Assembly (NCBI GenBank): GCA_029168955.1
Contig: JAPDOI010001922.1
Coordinates: forward strand, 1 to 64,000
DNA: 64,000 nt
Source: Aplectana chamaeleonis
Lineage: Eukaryota > Nematoda > Chromadorea > Rhabditida > Cosmocercidae
Reading direction: 5' to 3'
Shown here: piece by piece, positions 44,601-54,374 of the stretch
Position numbering within the stretch: position 1 is the first letter of the stretch
Layout of the letters: every line of letters starts with the position of its first letter
Notes under the pieces: generated by a model
The model's database searches: none
What the model was told of the DNA's origin: nothing
What the model saw: only the letters and a program-made list of their open reading frames with translations
Made by a program: the position numbers and the translations under genes

Positions 44601-47600
44601 GTCGTATGAAGCCACACTGCGGTGTTCAACGTCAGCGCGAAAATGATGGTGAGGTGATCGATACTGTCAATTGTTTCACCGTAGACCTTGTGTGCGCCGC
44701 GCGTGTCACCGGGTGGCATTGCCTAAACATCCGTGAAAGGAGGCTGTGAAAGCGGCTCAAAGGCAGGGTTCACGATGAATATCACACTCCAGTTTGATAC
44801 GAAAAAGGATTCTTTTGCTCGCGAGGTAACTAATAATCAAGTAACAGCGAAGAAAAACGTTCAGACCAAGCTAAAATAACGGTTTCTAATATTCAGGGCG
44901 TCGTCGAGAATTATGGGCCCTACTGATATTCCGCTAGCGCGCTAATCGCGAAATCTGCGCGAATCGATCAGGCTGAACGCGGCAGAGTTGCTTGGTAATT
45001 TGCCATCGAAAATGTGAGCGGCGCCACAAGCTCGCCCGAACAAGGGGCGGACCGGGATAGGTAAGCGCACTGGGATAACTCTCAATGCCGTTTTCATCGA
45101 TTTCTGACCCGTTTTCGCTGCTCTCTCGGGCCCTATCCTCTCTAGCATCTGCCAGCATAGTGTTTTGCACTGAAACCTCGAGAACGAGGTTTATCGTGGA
45201 CACTGCCTTTAACAGTATCAGGGGTCATCAGTCGGCTCGGAAGTTGTCAGCGGCCTGGTCCATGCGTCATACTTAATCGAGAACGGAAACCATTTCGTGT
45301 CCCACCGGTGGGACACCCGAGCCCGAATGGCACGCCACCGAGAATCGATTTTCGGTGTTCATGTCCATAGTGAAGCCATCAATAGGGCAAACATTCTACC
45401 AGAATTTCCGCTCTGATCACTCCTTCTATCGACAGAATCTCCGCTCTGATCACTCCTTCTATCGAAAGAAACAACTGCCTGAAGTCATGGCGGAGTAAAG
45501 TGGATGTATTATTTTACCACCTCTTCTCTGGTGATCTTCACTTCAAGGAGTCACTTTGAATGCGATTCAGAGATCTACTATACATTATCGAATTTTGTAA
45601 ATTTTAGGATTCGTTATGGTGGGTGAACAAGTTTAACTTGAAGACAATCGATGGTTCGTGGTCATGGTAGGTGTAGTCATGGTGATGGCACATTTCCAGG
45701 GGAATAGAACGTGATTCCAGCTAAAGCCTAATTTTGACTGCATCGCTGCTGTTTTTCATCGCAGCGCTTCTGCACCCGCTGCTGCAGCGATGTAGCAGCG
45801 GCAGCGATTCTGTTCATAGTGCATAGGCCCACGGATGATAGCAAAAATTCAATCAATCAGTGAAATTAATGGCTGGTATTCATCAGTAACGCGTTTCAAC
45901 TCGTTACACTGATCTTGTCATGTGAAAGGGCCAATGTTTACTACATGAAACGTGTCATTCGCTGGCAATCGCTCTATTGCAGCCATTTTGGCCGCGATGG
46001 AGCGATGGTCAGCGACCATTGAGAATCGCTCTTCAAGCAACGATGCAGTAAAACATAGGATTTCGTCGCCGCGACCCAGCGATGTAGGACGTTTGCCACG
46101 AAGCGATCACTATTGAAGCGGCTTTCCTTTAGGCGCGATCGAAAAGGAACAGATGTCCCTCGCATGGCCGCAGCGACCACCTGAAGTCAAAACTAGGCTT
46201 AAGGTTCACTGCTGAGAACGCTAAGAAATGGAAATAAAAAAAGGACTCAAAATATGTTTGAGAAACTGTTTTTGCAACGATTTTTTCTCATTGAGCCCCA
46301 GCTACAATACCGCTGCTATCCAAGGAGTAAAAATGGACGAAATCGCCAAACTGGGCAACCAAAGCGTCTTTCGACCACAACTCGCTTCAAAGTGCTCCGT
46401 TTTCAATTTCAAAAGTACCAGAATGTTCACCGTGCCACAATCTATTTAGCTGTGTAGGATAAAAATTGGAATTTACTTATGAAAACGCTTTTTCAAGATG
46501 GAGTTAGTTATGAGTTTGATAATGTTATCACAAGATGACGAGCCAATTCGATCAAAAACAACCGTACGCGATCTCTAGCTCTGTCAAAATGGAAATGTAT
46601 TTTGCTTCGCAAATTGATGCCTCTCCCGAATTTCGCAAAAATGATTTCACATGATTGACTAGATCACGACTTGCTGTAAATTTCGGCGTTTTCGAAATTT
46701 AAAACGGAACACTTTGAGGCGAATTGTGGTCGAAACACGCTTTAGTTGCCCACTTTGGTGATTTCGTCCATTTTTCCCCTTGGATAGCAGCGGTATTGTA
46801 TTTTCGCGAAAGGTTCAAAGTTGTGCTATGGTGGAGCTGCCGACGGACCACGACTTCCGTAGTCGAGCCCAGGATTAGTCAAGACATTGAACATGAGAAA
46901 GTTTGGAAATCCGCCCCTGTGACGGAGAACTCCATTTTTGAAAAACGTGTCCCACCGGCGGGACACGTGGTCGTGAATGGGTCAACATTCTCGGCCCAGG
47001 TACTAGAGCACTTTACCCGACCTTGTCCAATCTTAATCATTAGCTCGCTTAGCGTACCTGGACTGCTTTTCACCCAGTGATTTGTGGTCAAACAGCGCGC
47101 TGTGGTCAAACACGCAACATAAATACTTTGTTTTTTCCATTAGACTGGATGCAAGCACGGTCTGAGATCGCCGATGCAGCCGATAGAGCCCAACACGAAC
47201 CTGCAACAGGCCCTCATTAACTTGATCGCCCTCTATTGTCTTGAAATGGAAATTGATGCAGACTGCTTATAGTTCGAAAGAAGAAAGCGCGAAATATGTT
47301 CAACGGGTGTAACGTGCATAGGGCACTCAATCGTCATGCTCAAATAGTCGGATAACCTTGACATTTATCGAAAAGCTGAGTGGGCTGTTGTGTATAATAG
47401 CACTAGGTTGAAATTTCTACCACGAAATTATGGTGTTCGCAGGTAACCCCGATCGGTACACACCACTAAGCGTTTGGTAACTTACTTCCCATCAAAAGTA
47501 AGAAGTTTTTAAGAGTTTTTGCTGATTTTCTTCAGAGTTGCGGCCGCAACCGAAGATTCTCAAAGGAATTCTGAGTAAAGCGATTGTAAATATGTCATGT

Positions 47601-50600
47601 TACACCATGCCGCCCCTTAATCACCAAGCGAATCGAGATGACCTCACACACGCGAATGGGAAAGATTAAATCCGCATACATTTCACCTCTACTGTCCTAT
47701 GATAGATGGAGTATGTGAGAAATGCATCATTGAAAGAAGACGCACAGCTCATGTGGATCGCCCTACAACCGCTGGTCATTCCGAGACTACACTGGGACTT
47801 CTTGAGACCGCACGATTCCATTGGATCGGTTGCACTCAAAACAGTCATTGAAGACTTGGTTCCAAAAATCAAATTGCGTGGCATGCGATTGATAGTAATA
47901 GTTTTCTGGGCATTTGCGCCATCTCACTACAGAATGCGACAAAAAATCAGATGGCAAGTGTAACCAACTGACTCTGATAAACGGGTGCAAGTAGGCCGTA
48001 GGAAAGGCCCCTATAATCAATGAGAGAGCGAAATTCCGGTCGTTAATAGTATTGAACCGATGCTCATCAGAAATTACTCGCTAAAGGAATACAACTTCGA
48101 ATAACTGATAGTTGCAGGTTTATAAAAGAGCGGTAACCCACTTCCTCACCAGCTATATGAACATCCTCCTCAGGGAATGCTAGTAAATAAAGAGAGTCCA
48201 AGTAAATTTCGGTATTGAAGAAAAAATTCTATTCATTCGAATTATTCGATACTCCATTATTTTCCTTTCGCCTTCCTTATCAATGATTTCATCACGAAAA
48301 AAGGTTGCGATGTTTATGTGAGCGATTCTTATGATTCAAGTGTTTGGCTTATTGTTGGGGTAACCACGAACGAAATATCTGCGGGCACCTCAGAAGCCTG
48401 CGCTGCGTGGTGTGCGCTCACGAGAAATGTTGGGACCGATCGGCGCACGCGACAGGCGCGCGAACTGCTGGGTGGTCCGCAGCTATCCCTCCCAAGCCTG
48501 CAGCAACCATATCTCCAATTTCTGGAAGCTCACTGAATCAAAATATTTGCGATAGAAACGGTTACTAAGGTTTCTTGATGAAGTATAGACTTGGCCATCA
48601 CTGATGTGAAAGAAAAGAGAAGATGTAGGCAAAGTGCTCAAATTTAGATTAACAGATAGCCACACTTCAACTCATATTTGAAGAGTTTGCCTACACGTCT
48701 ATGGCCTCCCGAGGCGAAATGACGTGTGATTAGGTTCTGGCCTAGCGAGTCAAGAAATTGCGGATGTCGACCCAGCCTAAGTAGGAAAGTTTTCGCCCCG
48801 GAAACGCTCATTTGGTCTCACATAGTCCGTGACCTGAGCATATCTACCTCATTGTCTGAGAATATTCTGTGCTTCCGTAGGCCAAATTTTGGTCCGCGAT
48901 TGCGTCCCGACAAGCTTTGCCGCCGCACGAGCTCGAGTCGGTCGAGTTTCCAGCGCCAAAGCCGACTCGATGGGGCTTTTATACAGTTTTCTCCAATTTT
49001 TCTTAGTTTCCAGTTTTCAAAAGCCACCTACTGTCAACCGAAGACAGCCATTGAAGCTTTTTCGGTCGGATCGCGAGCAGCATTATAGCATTGTCTCGAG
49101 GCTGGGTTCATCCTAGGACGATGACGGTTGGATCGCTGGGTGGGTGTTGTTTGGCCCGTCTTGTTCCCGCGGTCTGACCGGTGTTACTGTCTGAGTAGTT
49201 TTCAGCTCTCGTTTGAACCGTTGGCAAGTAGACCGCAGGCAAACGATTCGGACTGCCGTCTACCATGATTGGTGACCGAGTGCCCAAAAAAACACTACAT
49301 CCCAAAGTTAAATGCCTTCCCAGACCCCTTAGAATGTCACGCCCTCGGACAGCCTCCTAAAGGTGCCCGAATCTATGTAAACAGTTAGTCAGAGAGAGTC
49401 TAATAGTCCAGTCCATGGATTGCTAGCCAAGAATAGATATTGCAAGAAAATTCCAACAACATACTAGAAGCTTTGCACTTTCTGATAGGAGTGTACTGGA
49501 CCCCTTCCGTATAACACCTGTCAAGCGTATGATCACAATATCTCCAAACTACGCGACATATAGGAGGGGCCTACGGGCCTTACACTCCTAAACGGCAATA
49601 CGGGCCATTCCCCTACTCAAAACTTTCTACACATATTACCTGCGACCTCTCACGGTCAAATCGATTTACTTGTGTCTTTCGTGTGTAACTCAACTTACTT
49701 GCAAGCCCGGTACTAAGGAAATATCGCACATGAGTATGAGTAAATTACTGACGACTAACAAGGTTGCAAGCAAAATGATTCAACAGCTCTCTCACATCCG
49801 TACCCCGTACGGCACGGCGAACTGCCCACCGCCTGCCTCCTGTCCGTTCATAGGACGTGAACGAGCGGACATTCAGCCGTGCCGAATTGATTAGCTACTT
49901 TAGCTCCGTCAACCCGTGAGAGGCAAGACAAAGTTGGATTTAGATTGCACTAATTCTGATGCCGCCTTTTTGACACTGCTGCTTCACTTATGAACAATTA
50001 GTTCTGAGCAGTAGTGAACTTGAAGCTTCCCTGTTGTCATGAATCACATAAAGTATTGTGTCGCGTAATGGTACTTACTTGTGGAATAGGAGTAAGTCGT
50101 TTGAAGACCATATAAGACTCTTGATTCCCATAGCTACCCTTGACAAAAAGTCCTGGGTGTCTCCAATTTTCGAGCTCAACAGCGGCTCGATAGATGGATG
50201 AACTTCGATCAAGCCTTCGATCTTCACTTCGTTGTCTGCGCTCCTACTCATCCTGGTTTGCCGTCCTGCAGCGACCAGGAATGAAGAGAAAAACAGGCCT
50301 GGGAAAACTCGTACAATAAGTCTCTGCGAGGAGTCGTCATTCTGTTCGTAAGACAATTTAACAATTTCGGAGATAGATACTCAGAAACCTTCCGAATGAA
50401 TCGGATTTGATTCTCGTTGGCCGAAGTAATTTTCGAAAGCACTAGTCGTACGCCAGACTGGCTAGTGATGAAGACTGCAAATATGTCTTTGTACATGGAA
50501 ATGTGAGAAAATGTCGCATTCTTCTGAGGTATAATACCGCTGCTATCTAAGGGAAAAAATGGGCGTAATGGGCAAAAGGGGAACTAAAGCGTCTTTCGGC

Positions 50601-53600
50601 CACAACTCGCCTCAAAGTGCTCCGTTTTCAATTTCGAAAACGCCGAAATGTACAGCATGTCGTGATCTAGTCAATCATGCAAGAAAATTTCGCGAAATTT
50701 GGGAGCAACATAATTTTTTAAGGCGGAATACATTTTCATTTTGACCATGCTAGAGATGCGTACGGTTGTTTGTGATCGAATGGGCTCGTTATCTTGGGCA
50801 AATATTATCAAATTCATAACTAACTGCATCTTAAAAAAGCGTTGTCATAGAGAATTTTTGATTTTATCTTACAAAGTTAGATAGATTGTGGCACGGTGGA
50901 CATTTTGGTCGTTTCGAAATTGAAAACGGAAAACTTTGAGGCGAGTGGTGGTCGAAAGACGCTTTAGTTGCCCACTTTGCCCATTTCGCCCATTTTTTCT
51001 CTTGGATAGCGACGGTATTGTAAATCATGGCAGTGACTCTCTCTCCTTCCTTATTGTCAGGAGGTTTCCTTCTCAAGAGAGTACTCGGCTCTCTAGCATA
51101 TCAACCGCTTCGGAAATCTTCCTCTTTCTATAACGTTCTCGTCACCACATCCTGCTCTGTTAGGGGGAACCATACTTACATCGCTCCACGAATCTCGCGC
51201 TAGATGTGATTTGCTCTGCGATGTACATCGCGGCAACACATCGCGTCGCACCCAAGCAAAACCATACTTCGTCGTCATTCTGCGTCGTGACCTAAACATG
51301 CGCAAATCTAAAAGAGCAGGGTTTAAGAACTTTTTCTGTTAGATTTCTTCAATGTTTTTTCCGAATTTGTTCGTTAATTTAGCTCCCTGAATTTGGGTGC
51401 ATCTACATTTCTAGATTTTATTTTTTCCAATGAACAGATCCACCTTCTCATGAGGTTAGCACAAAAACAGTTTTTATCGCGAACCCTGCCTGTTACTGCG
51501 ACGCCAAATAACAGTTCGGCAAGAAAAAATCCAGAAGTCGTATACGAAAGTCCGCTGCTTTTCACCCCAAAAATGGCTTCTTGCTGGGAGTTTACCCTGG
51601 CAAATAAGTGGTAGATTTCATTGGAGAACCTCTTATCAATGCCTGACATCGAGATCGTGCTCGTGCATAACCACCTTCAGCTGTTGTTTTAAGCTGTAGG
51701 AGTTTGCTCAGCAAAATGTTTCCGCGATATCCCCACATCGCAGAGAAGGGCGTTGCGATGTGATGAAATCGCGAACGCGCGCTAAACAGCAGGCGATTGC
51801 GCCAAAAACTGGTTTAAAGGCACAGTACACCATCAGACATGAACGTTTGCTTATGTAGTAGGCCCTTTCTATATAACACGTATAACAAGTCCGAGATCTC
51901 GATTCTTCCAAATAAGTGAGATATAAGCGACCACCACTGGTCCGAATTCCTCCCCTCACCACCACAGGCCCGACCCCCATCCTGAAATTCTAACTCAATA
52001 GATAAATAGGTAGATAAATTTCAACCGAATCGTCGTTCTCCCCTCCATTTCCGGCTTATCTCCTCATTCCAGTTTGCTTTTGTGCAGCGACTGCGAGTGA
52101 AGAGAAATACAGACCCGAGACAACTCGTCCACTAAATTTTTGCACTCAAAGTGTAGGCGTGTTCAAGGAGGCATAACTCCATTTGTAGGGGGCTTTGGGC
52201 GATTTCAGAAATACTATTGTGATAAGCGTGTGACCCTCTCCAAGATCAGCATAAAATCTGAAGAATAATTCTCTGCGTGTCATGTGCCTTTAAACGCGAT
52301 GTGAGCGATGCCATCGCAAGCAGCAGCTGCCACACAAACGCCGCTTGCGGCGGCTACCTCATCGCGGCTCCCAGATTCCTTCGTCGCGCGCGGCGACCAG
52401 TGCTAGATCACCCTTCTGAAACGATAACGTCGCTCTGAGTATGGTTCCCCTCAGTCAATTCACTGAATCAATACCAGGGAATGTTGTAGCCTGGTTTGAT
52501 TTTGTCTTGCTGCTTATTTTTTATTCTGCCACCGAAGTTTAATTTTGAAGGCAGGTTTTGCGGAAAAAACGGCTGCTGTGCTATCTCTATGAGAAGGTAA
52601 ATCTGGCCATCACAAGTGTGAAAATAAGTGAAAAGTTGTAGAAAAACGCAGAGGAATACGATATTGATTGGTGTCCGCCCGCCTACAATTATCGAGATTC
52701 CTATAAATGCCTGTTTTGTCAACTTTCAATTTCTATAAATGCCTGTTTTGTCAACTGTTAAAGTAATTTGTGAGCATTTCTGGGGACTACATGACTACTT
52801 TAGCAGGAAAAAAAAAGGCGGATAAGGGAAGATCAATGAGAATCTCTTTGAATACGGGCGGCCCGACACCGGTATTTTGCGATTATACGTTGTTTTTGAG
52901 CGTTTTCTCGCAGATTTCCGGTTTTTTCACCTATTTTACTTTTGTGATGACCTATTCTACATTGTCATGAAGAGAGCTCAAAAGTCGTTTTTTGCGTAAA
53001 CCCTGCCCTTAAATTCGAAGTATTTCTCTAGAGCCGCTCTTGGAGGTATTTGAAAACTGTGGGAAGCTCTCTAACTAAGCTACCGAAAAAATTTTTTTTG
53101 AACCAAGAAGTTGTCAGCTCTTCGAGTTCGAAAGAAAATGTTAATAAAATAAGACCCACCGCAAGCCGATTGATCTCGAATGTAGCCGATTGGGCATTCG
53201 GGCCACTTCTGCCTGGCGTCAAAACTAAATCGTGGTTGTTTATTCTTCCAAGACAGACTTGAAATGAATGAGCGGACAAACCTCTCGGGAACCTCTGGTG
53301 TCTTGGCCATTTCTGGTTCTCGCTTCTCCGGCATGCGCCTTCTCAGCTCTTTTAATTCCTTCATTATGTGCGGTTTCATCAGACAATGCTTCAGAATTTC
53401 CTCTGCCTTTGCCGAACTTTCCACCTGAAGTGAGAATTTTATCATTGGTTGCTTTAGCTTGAGAGATAAAATGGTTTTCTGTGCGCTGATTTCTTTAATG
53501 CAGAAGGAAAAATGATCTTCTGAGAAAAAGCTAATGACCTTGAAAAAGGGCTGTCGCTCGTTCACATATTTGACCAACGCATCGCCTGTCAGCTCTTCAA

Positions 53601-53809
53601 CCTCCTTCGATTTTGGAGCTGCCGCAAACTCCTCTGAAAATGTGCATTGAGCGGCTTGGAACGAAGCTTTTTAAACCAATTCTAAAGCCTTTGCGATTTA
53701 AGGCTGCTACAAAGACTTTCGCTGGCTAACAAGCATTTGAATACTTACCGATCGTGGGGAAGCGCCGGAAAGCGCTGGCAACAACGAACAGCGGGAAGGC
53801 GTAAAACAA
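35562..53809 (-). CDS. Cathepsin B-like cysteine protease, 11 exons found (5' exon missing)
   Basis: Papain-family (C1A) endopeptidase, predicted secreted or lysosomal, made as a proenzyme. Eleven minus-strand exons join in phase into about 350 residues. Residues 1-20 are a hydrophobic segment and 21-99 a cathepsin B propeptide. The mature domain starts near ESFDAR at 99-104. It has oxyanion Gln118 (RDQSACG), catalytic Cys124 (GSCWA), His296 (GGHAVK) and Asn316. Cys-to-His spacing (172) and His-to-Asn spacing (20) fit cathepsin B. Glu342, the likely S2-pocket glutamate, is present. The two occluding-loop histidines are absent. The stop is TGA at 35562-35564. Every junction restores a conserved motif at a GT/AG boundary, so the model is strong although three introns are 2.9-7.5 kb. 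In blood-feeding nematodes such enzymes often digest host protein in the gut; that role is inferred from family and lineage. The initiating ATG exon, upstream of 53809, was not identified. Confidence 0.93.
35849..35966 (-). CDS. Cathepsin B-like exon 'j': catalytic His and Asn
   Basis: 118 bp encoding [18 protein letters not shown] and [16 protein letters not shown]. It holds catalytic His296 in GGHAVK and catalytic Asn316. The usual ANSW around the Asn is HNSY here, so the motif called the haemoglobinase motif of blood-feeder cathepsins is only partly kept. The acceptor is TTTTAAG and the donor GTTGGT. Confidence 0.95.
36067..36194 (-). CDS. Cathepsin B-like exon 'i'
   Basis: 128 bp encoding [20 protein letters not shown], then [20 protein letters not shown] and YV. 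This is the conserved EI..NGPV...F.VY.DF..Y..GIY region. The acceptor is TTTTAAG (A at -3) and the donor GTGAGA. Both joins are in phase. Confidence 0.95.
36344..36497 (-). CDS. Cathepsin B-like exon 'h': degenerate occluding loop
   Basis: 154 bp encoding [20 protein letters not shown], then [20 protein letters not shown] and KYQNDKVYG. This is the occluding-loop region that gives cathepsin B its dipeptidyl-carboxypeptidase activity. The usual His-His after the PPC cysteine is replaced by Pro-Val. The acceptor is CTCAAG rather than CAG, and the donor is GTACGC. Confidence 0.94.
36591..36672 (-). CDS. Cathepsin B-like exon 'g': CNGGYP motif
   Basis: 82 bp after a TTGCAG acceptor. It encodes [20 protein letters not shown] followed by GGNYKTK, directly matching the conserved CxGGxP...AW.Y...GI.TGG stretch of cathepsin B. 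The donor is GTACGT and the next intron is 93 bp. Confidence 0.95.
38062..40237. mobile_element. Inverted-repeat element with CWGGGGTGGTAGTAA ends
   Basis: Left CTGGGGTGGTAGTAATTGGG, GTGTTAAACGCG; right CGCGTTTAACACCCCATTTA, CTACCACCCCTG. CAGGGG-type ends and subterminal GCGTTAA motifs suggest a hAT-like non-autonomous element. No matching 8-bp duplication was found. Lies in the 7.5-kb protease intron. The AT-rich 115-codon frame inside is not called. Confidence 0.7.
40460..40945. mobile_element. Long-inverted-repeat element GAAGGCAGTGTCCACGATAAA
   Basis: Left GAAGGCAGTGTCCACGATAA, GAGTTTTCACCGGAAATCAA, TACGGCCCTG. The right arm is the complement, ending TTTTATCGTGGACACTGTCT TTAA. Arms are about 180 bp. 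Related to 33335-33977. In the 7.5-kb protease intron. Confidence 0.88.
40941..41483. mobile_element. Adjacent inverted-repeat element, TTTAAAGGCATCGT ends
   Basis: TTTAAAGGCATCGTTCACGA begins in the last bases of the preceding element. ACGATGCCTATAAG near 41470-41483 is the facing end. The interior shares GTTGAAAAAACCG with the preceding element. Confidence 0.55.
41740..42010. repeat. Dispersed repeat, copy A
   Basis: Iterated CGTAATTCGTAAATCGCAAT followed by CAAATTTACACTACTCCCTT, GCGAGCCTGTGCGGA and AGTGTGGG. Related to 43660-43950. Confidence 0.6.
43098..43192. mobile_element. Palindromic MITE 'P', copy 8, half element
   Basis: Only the centre and right arm remain (GCGCAAATTTTCCCGCCAAG, CAGC...GGCTTCCCCCCATCCAATG). 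In the 7.5-kb protease intron. Confidence 0.65.
43660..43950. repeat. Dispersed repeat, copy B
   Basis: CGTAATTCGTGAATCGCAAA, TCAAATTTACTGTGTTCGCT, CGCTTGTGCGGAGCGAGGGT, AGAAAGTGTGGG. Confidence 0.6.
44196..44251 (-). CDS. Cathepsin B-like exon 'f': cysteine-rich segment
   Basis: 56 bp between CATTCAG and GTAAGTTC. It encodes [19 protein letters not shown], the equivalent of the LSCC...CG.GC region of cathepsin B with its conserved disulfide cysteines. The last Gly codon is split and completed by the exon at 36672, 7.5 kb downstream. Confidence 0.92.
44757..45213. mobile_element. AAGGCAGNGTTCACGATGA element, copy 2
   Basis: CAAAGGCAGGGTTCACGATG at the left and TTTATCGTGGACACTGCCTT at the right. 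About 455 bp, like copy 1. It sits in the 2.9-kb side of the protease introns, downstream of the exon at 47127. Confidence 0.82.
45297..45316. repeat. 20-bp perfect palindrome GTGTCCCACCGGTGGGACAC
   Basis: Perfect palindrome. A second copy with a single central change is at 46946-46967. Both are followed within 15 bases by GAATGG. Confidence 0.9.
46304..46799. mobile_element. Long-inverted-repeat element ACAATACCGCTGCTATCC, copy 1
   Basis: Arms of about 140 bp starting TACAATACCGCTGCTATCC and including GCGTCTTTCGACCACAACTC and TCAAAGTGCTCCGTTTTCAA. TA at both outer ends suggests a TA target. Same family as 50530-51022, opposite orientation. In the 2.9-kb protease intron. Confidence 0.9.
46946..46967. 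repeat. 22-bp near-palindrome, second copy
   Basis: CGTGTCCCACC then GGCGGGACACG. In the 2.9-kb protease intron. Confidence 0.88.
47127..47200 (-). CDS. Cathepsin B-like exon 'e': catalytic cysteine
   Basis: 74 bp after a TTGCAG acceptor, isolated between introns of 5959 and 2875 bp. It completes the split Gly codon and encodes [17 protein letters not shown], with catalytic Cys124 in the invariant GSCWA context, then SNGKNK. The donor is GTATTT. Phase 0 exit matches the next exon. Confidence 0.93.
47690..47970 (+). pseudogene. Possible non-LTR reverse transcriptase C-terminal relic
   Basis: An 85-codon frame reads [20 protein letters not shown] and continues [20 protein letters not shown]. 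The pattern 'LxPxVIPRLxxxF ... LD..I' resembles the thumb/connector after the RT domain of R2/CR1-like elements, where a single conserved line often survives. It sits inside the 2.9-kb to 6-kb introns region of the cathepsin B-like gene, on the opposite strand. Tentative. Confidence 0.22.
48570..48645. repeat. Fragment of the 3088/52545 element
   Basis: Carries GACTTGGCCATCACTGATGTG followed by a degenerate AAAAGAGAAG...GGCAAAG stretch, matching the middle of the longer copies. In the 6-kb protease intron. Confidence 0.45.
48880..49085. mobile_element. Fold-back MITE (GGTCCGCAATTGCGTC family), truncated
   Basis: Shares GGCCAAATT, GGTCCGCGATTGCGTCCC and GCCAAAGCCGACTCGAT with the copies at 7650 and 10172, but lacks the terminal right arm. 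It lies in the 6-kb intron of the cathepsin B-like gene. Confidence 0.7.
50150..50350. repeat. Fragment of the 51825/55905 dispersed repeat
   Basis: TTTTCGAGCTCAACAGCGGC, GATAGATGG, GCGACCAGGAATGAAGAGA, GAAAACTCG. Truncated at both ends. Confidence 0.55.
50530..51022. mobile_element. Long-inverted-repeat element ATAATACCGCTGCTATC, copy 2
   Basis: Same arms (AAAGCGTCTTTCGGCCACAA, AGTGCTCCGTTTTCAATTTC). The middle is the complement of copy 1. In the 6-kb protease intron. Confidence 0.9.
51825..52310. repeat. Dispersed repeat, copy 1 (about 480 bp)
   Basis: GAGATCTCGATTCTTCCAAA, ACTCAATAGATAAATAGGTA, GACTGCGAGTGAAGAGAAAT, GGAGGCATAACTCCATTTGT, ATACTATTGTGATAAGCGTG, TGTCATGTGCCTTTAA. Shared with 55905-56355. 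Confidence 0.8.
52545..52825. mobile_element. Dispersed element with GGCAGGTTTTGCG end (copy 2)
   Basis: Same blocks as 3088-3345. A 37-bp piece (TTTCTATAAATGCCTGTTTT and flank) is directly repeated inside it at about 52690-52762. It lies in the 6-kb protease intron. Confidence 0.7.
53160..53224 (-). CDS. Cathepsin B-like exon 'd': mature N-terminus and oxyanion Gln
   Basis: 65 bp encoding [10 protein letters not shown] through IRDQSACG, with the oxyanion-hole Gln118. It ends in phase 1 at a GTGGGT donor, immediately before the active-site Cys codon. Reading through this donor would give a false GGSY in place of GSCW. The true continuation is about 6 kb away, at 47200. Confidence 0.93.
53282..53424 (-). 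CDS. Cathepsin B-like exon 'c': propeptide, second part
   Basis: 143 bp encoding a Lys/Glu-rich propeptide segment ([20 protein letters not shown]) and ending in VPE plus two bases of a Ser codon. The donor is GTTTGT. The next intron is only 57 bp and ends in GATTTAG. The join gives ESFDAR, the canonical start of mature cathepsin B. Confidence 0.9.
53539..53633 (-). CDS. Cathepsin B-like exon 'b': propeptide, first part
   Basis: 95 bp after a TTTTCAG acceptor. It encodes the typical cathepsin B propeptide start ([20 protein letters not shown]). The donor GTCATT is weak, but the join to the next exon is in phase and the intron (114 bp) ends in CTTCAG. Upstream intron is 115 bp. Confidence 0.9.
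53749..53809 (-). CDS. Cathepsin B-like exon 'a': hydrophobic signal segment
   Basis: 61 bp, 20 codons plus one base. It follows an ATTTCAG acceptor and ends at a strong GTAAGTATT donor. It encodes a hydrophobic stretch ([14 protein letters not shown]) that fits a signal peptide core. There is no Met, and an in-frame TGA lies just upstream of the acceptor, so a small first exon carrying the ATG must lie further 5' (above 53809). The one-base phase matches the next exon exactly. Confidence 0.75.
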
Positions 53810-54084
53810 CTGAAATTTTCACAGTGCACGAGAGGCAGCATACACGCTCGTAAGGATAACTGCGGAATTAGAGTGGCATGACTCAGAATACAGCGCCTGC
53901 GCATTCTGAAGCGTCGAAAAGACCCACAATGCAGCTTCATGAGTGAGAAATTGGCCCCTGCCGTGTAATTCTCCAACCCCTGTATTCGCCGTCCTCTTCC
54001 AAAACAGGGGTGTTGGGCCATTCCCACCATTGTCGACGTTTTTGTTCGCTTACTGTACTTATTGTACCAATCACTTCTCACTTG

Positions 54085-54235
54085 AGGCACCTTTCATAGT
54101 CCTCACCGCAAGCGCGGCACGCTCGTAGCTCGTGGAAAGAGCTGTAGACTGTGAAACTTTACACCGCGCGACACGCGCGTGATGAGCGGGAAGTCACTAT
54201 GAAATCTCCAGCGGCACCGCCATGGCGGTTCGGTT
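54085..54235. repeat. CTTTCATAGTCC repeat, copy 2
   Basis: GGCACCTTTCATAGTCCTCA, CCGCAAGCGCGGCACGC and CGACACGCGCGTGATGAGCG. It ends in ACTATGAAAT, the complement of its start. Confidence 0.7.
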
Positions 54236-54374
54236 AAAAGTCGGGCCTTAACTGGGACTTGTACAGAAATTCCTTGCTTGCATTTGCATATGCGGTGGCG
54301 TAGGATAGTCCCAGATTTATTTATGTCGGAGTGGACTAAAATCGGGAAGCAATTATTGATTGAAACGGTAATAC

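Noticed and set aside
48318..48536. Plus frame with [15 protein letters not shown]
   Set aside because: Short Cys/Trp pattern in the 6-kb intron; no domain or splice support.
53080..53577. 165-codon minus frame read as one protein, apparently with the catalytic Cys lost (GGSY)
   Set aside because: It runs through two introns and past the exon donor at 53159. The true GSCW continuation is the exon at 47200.
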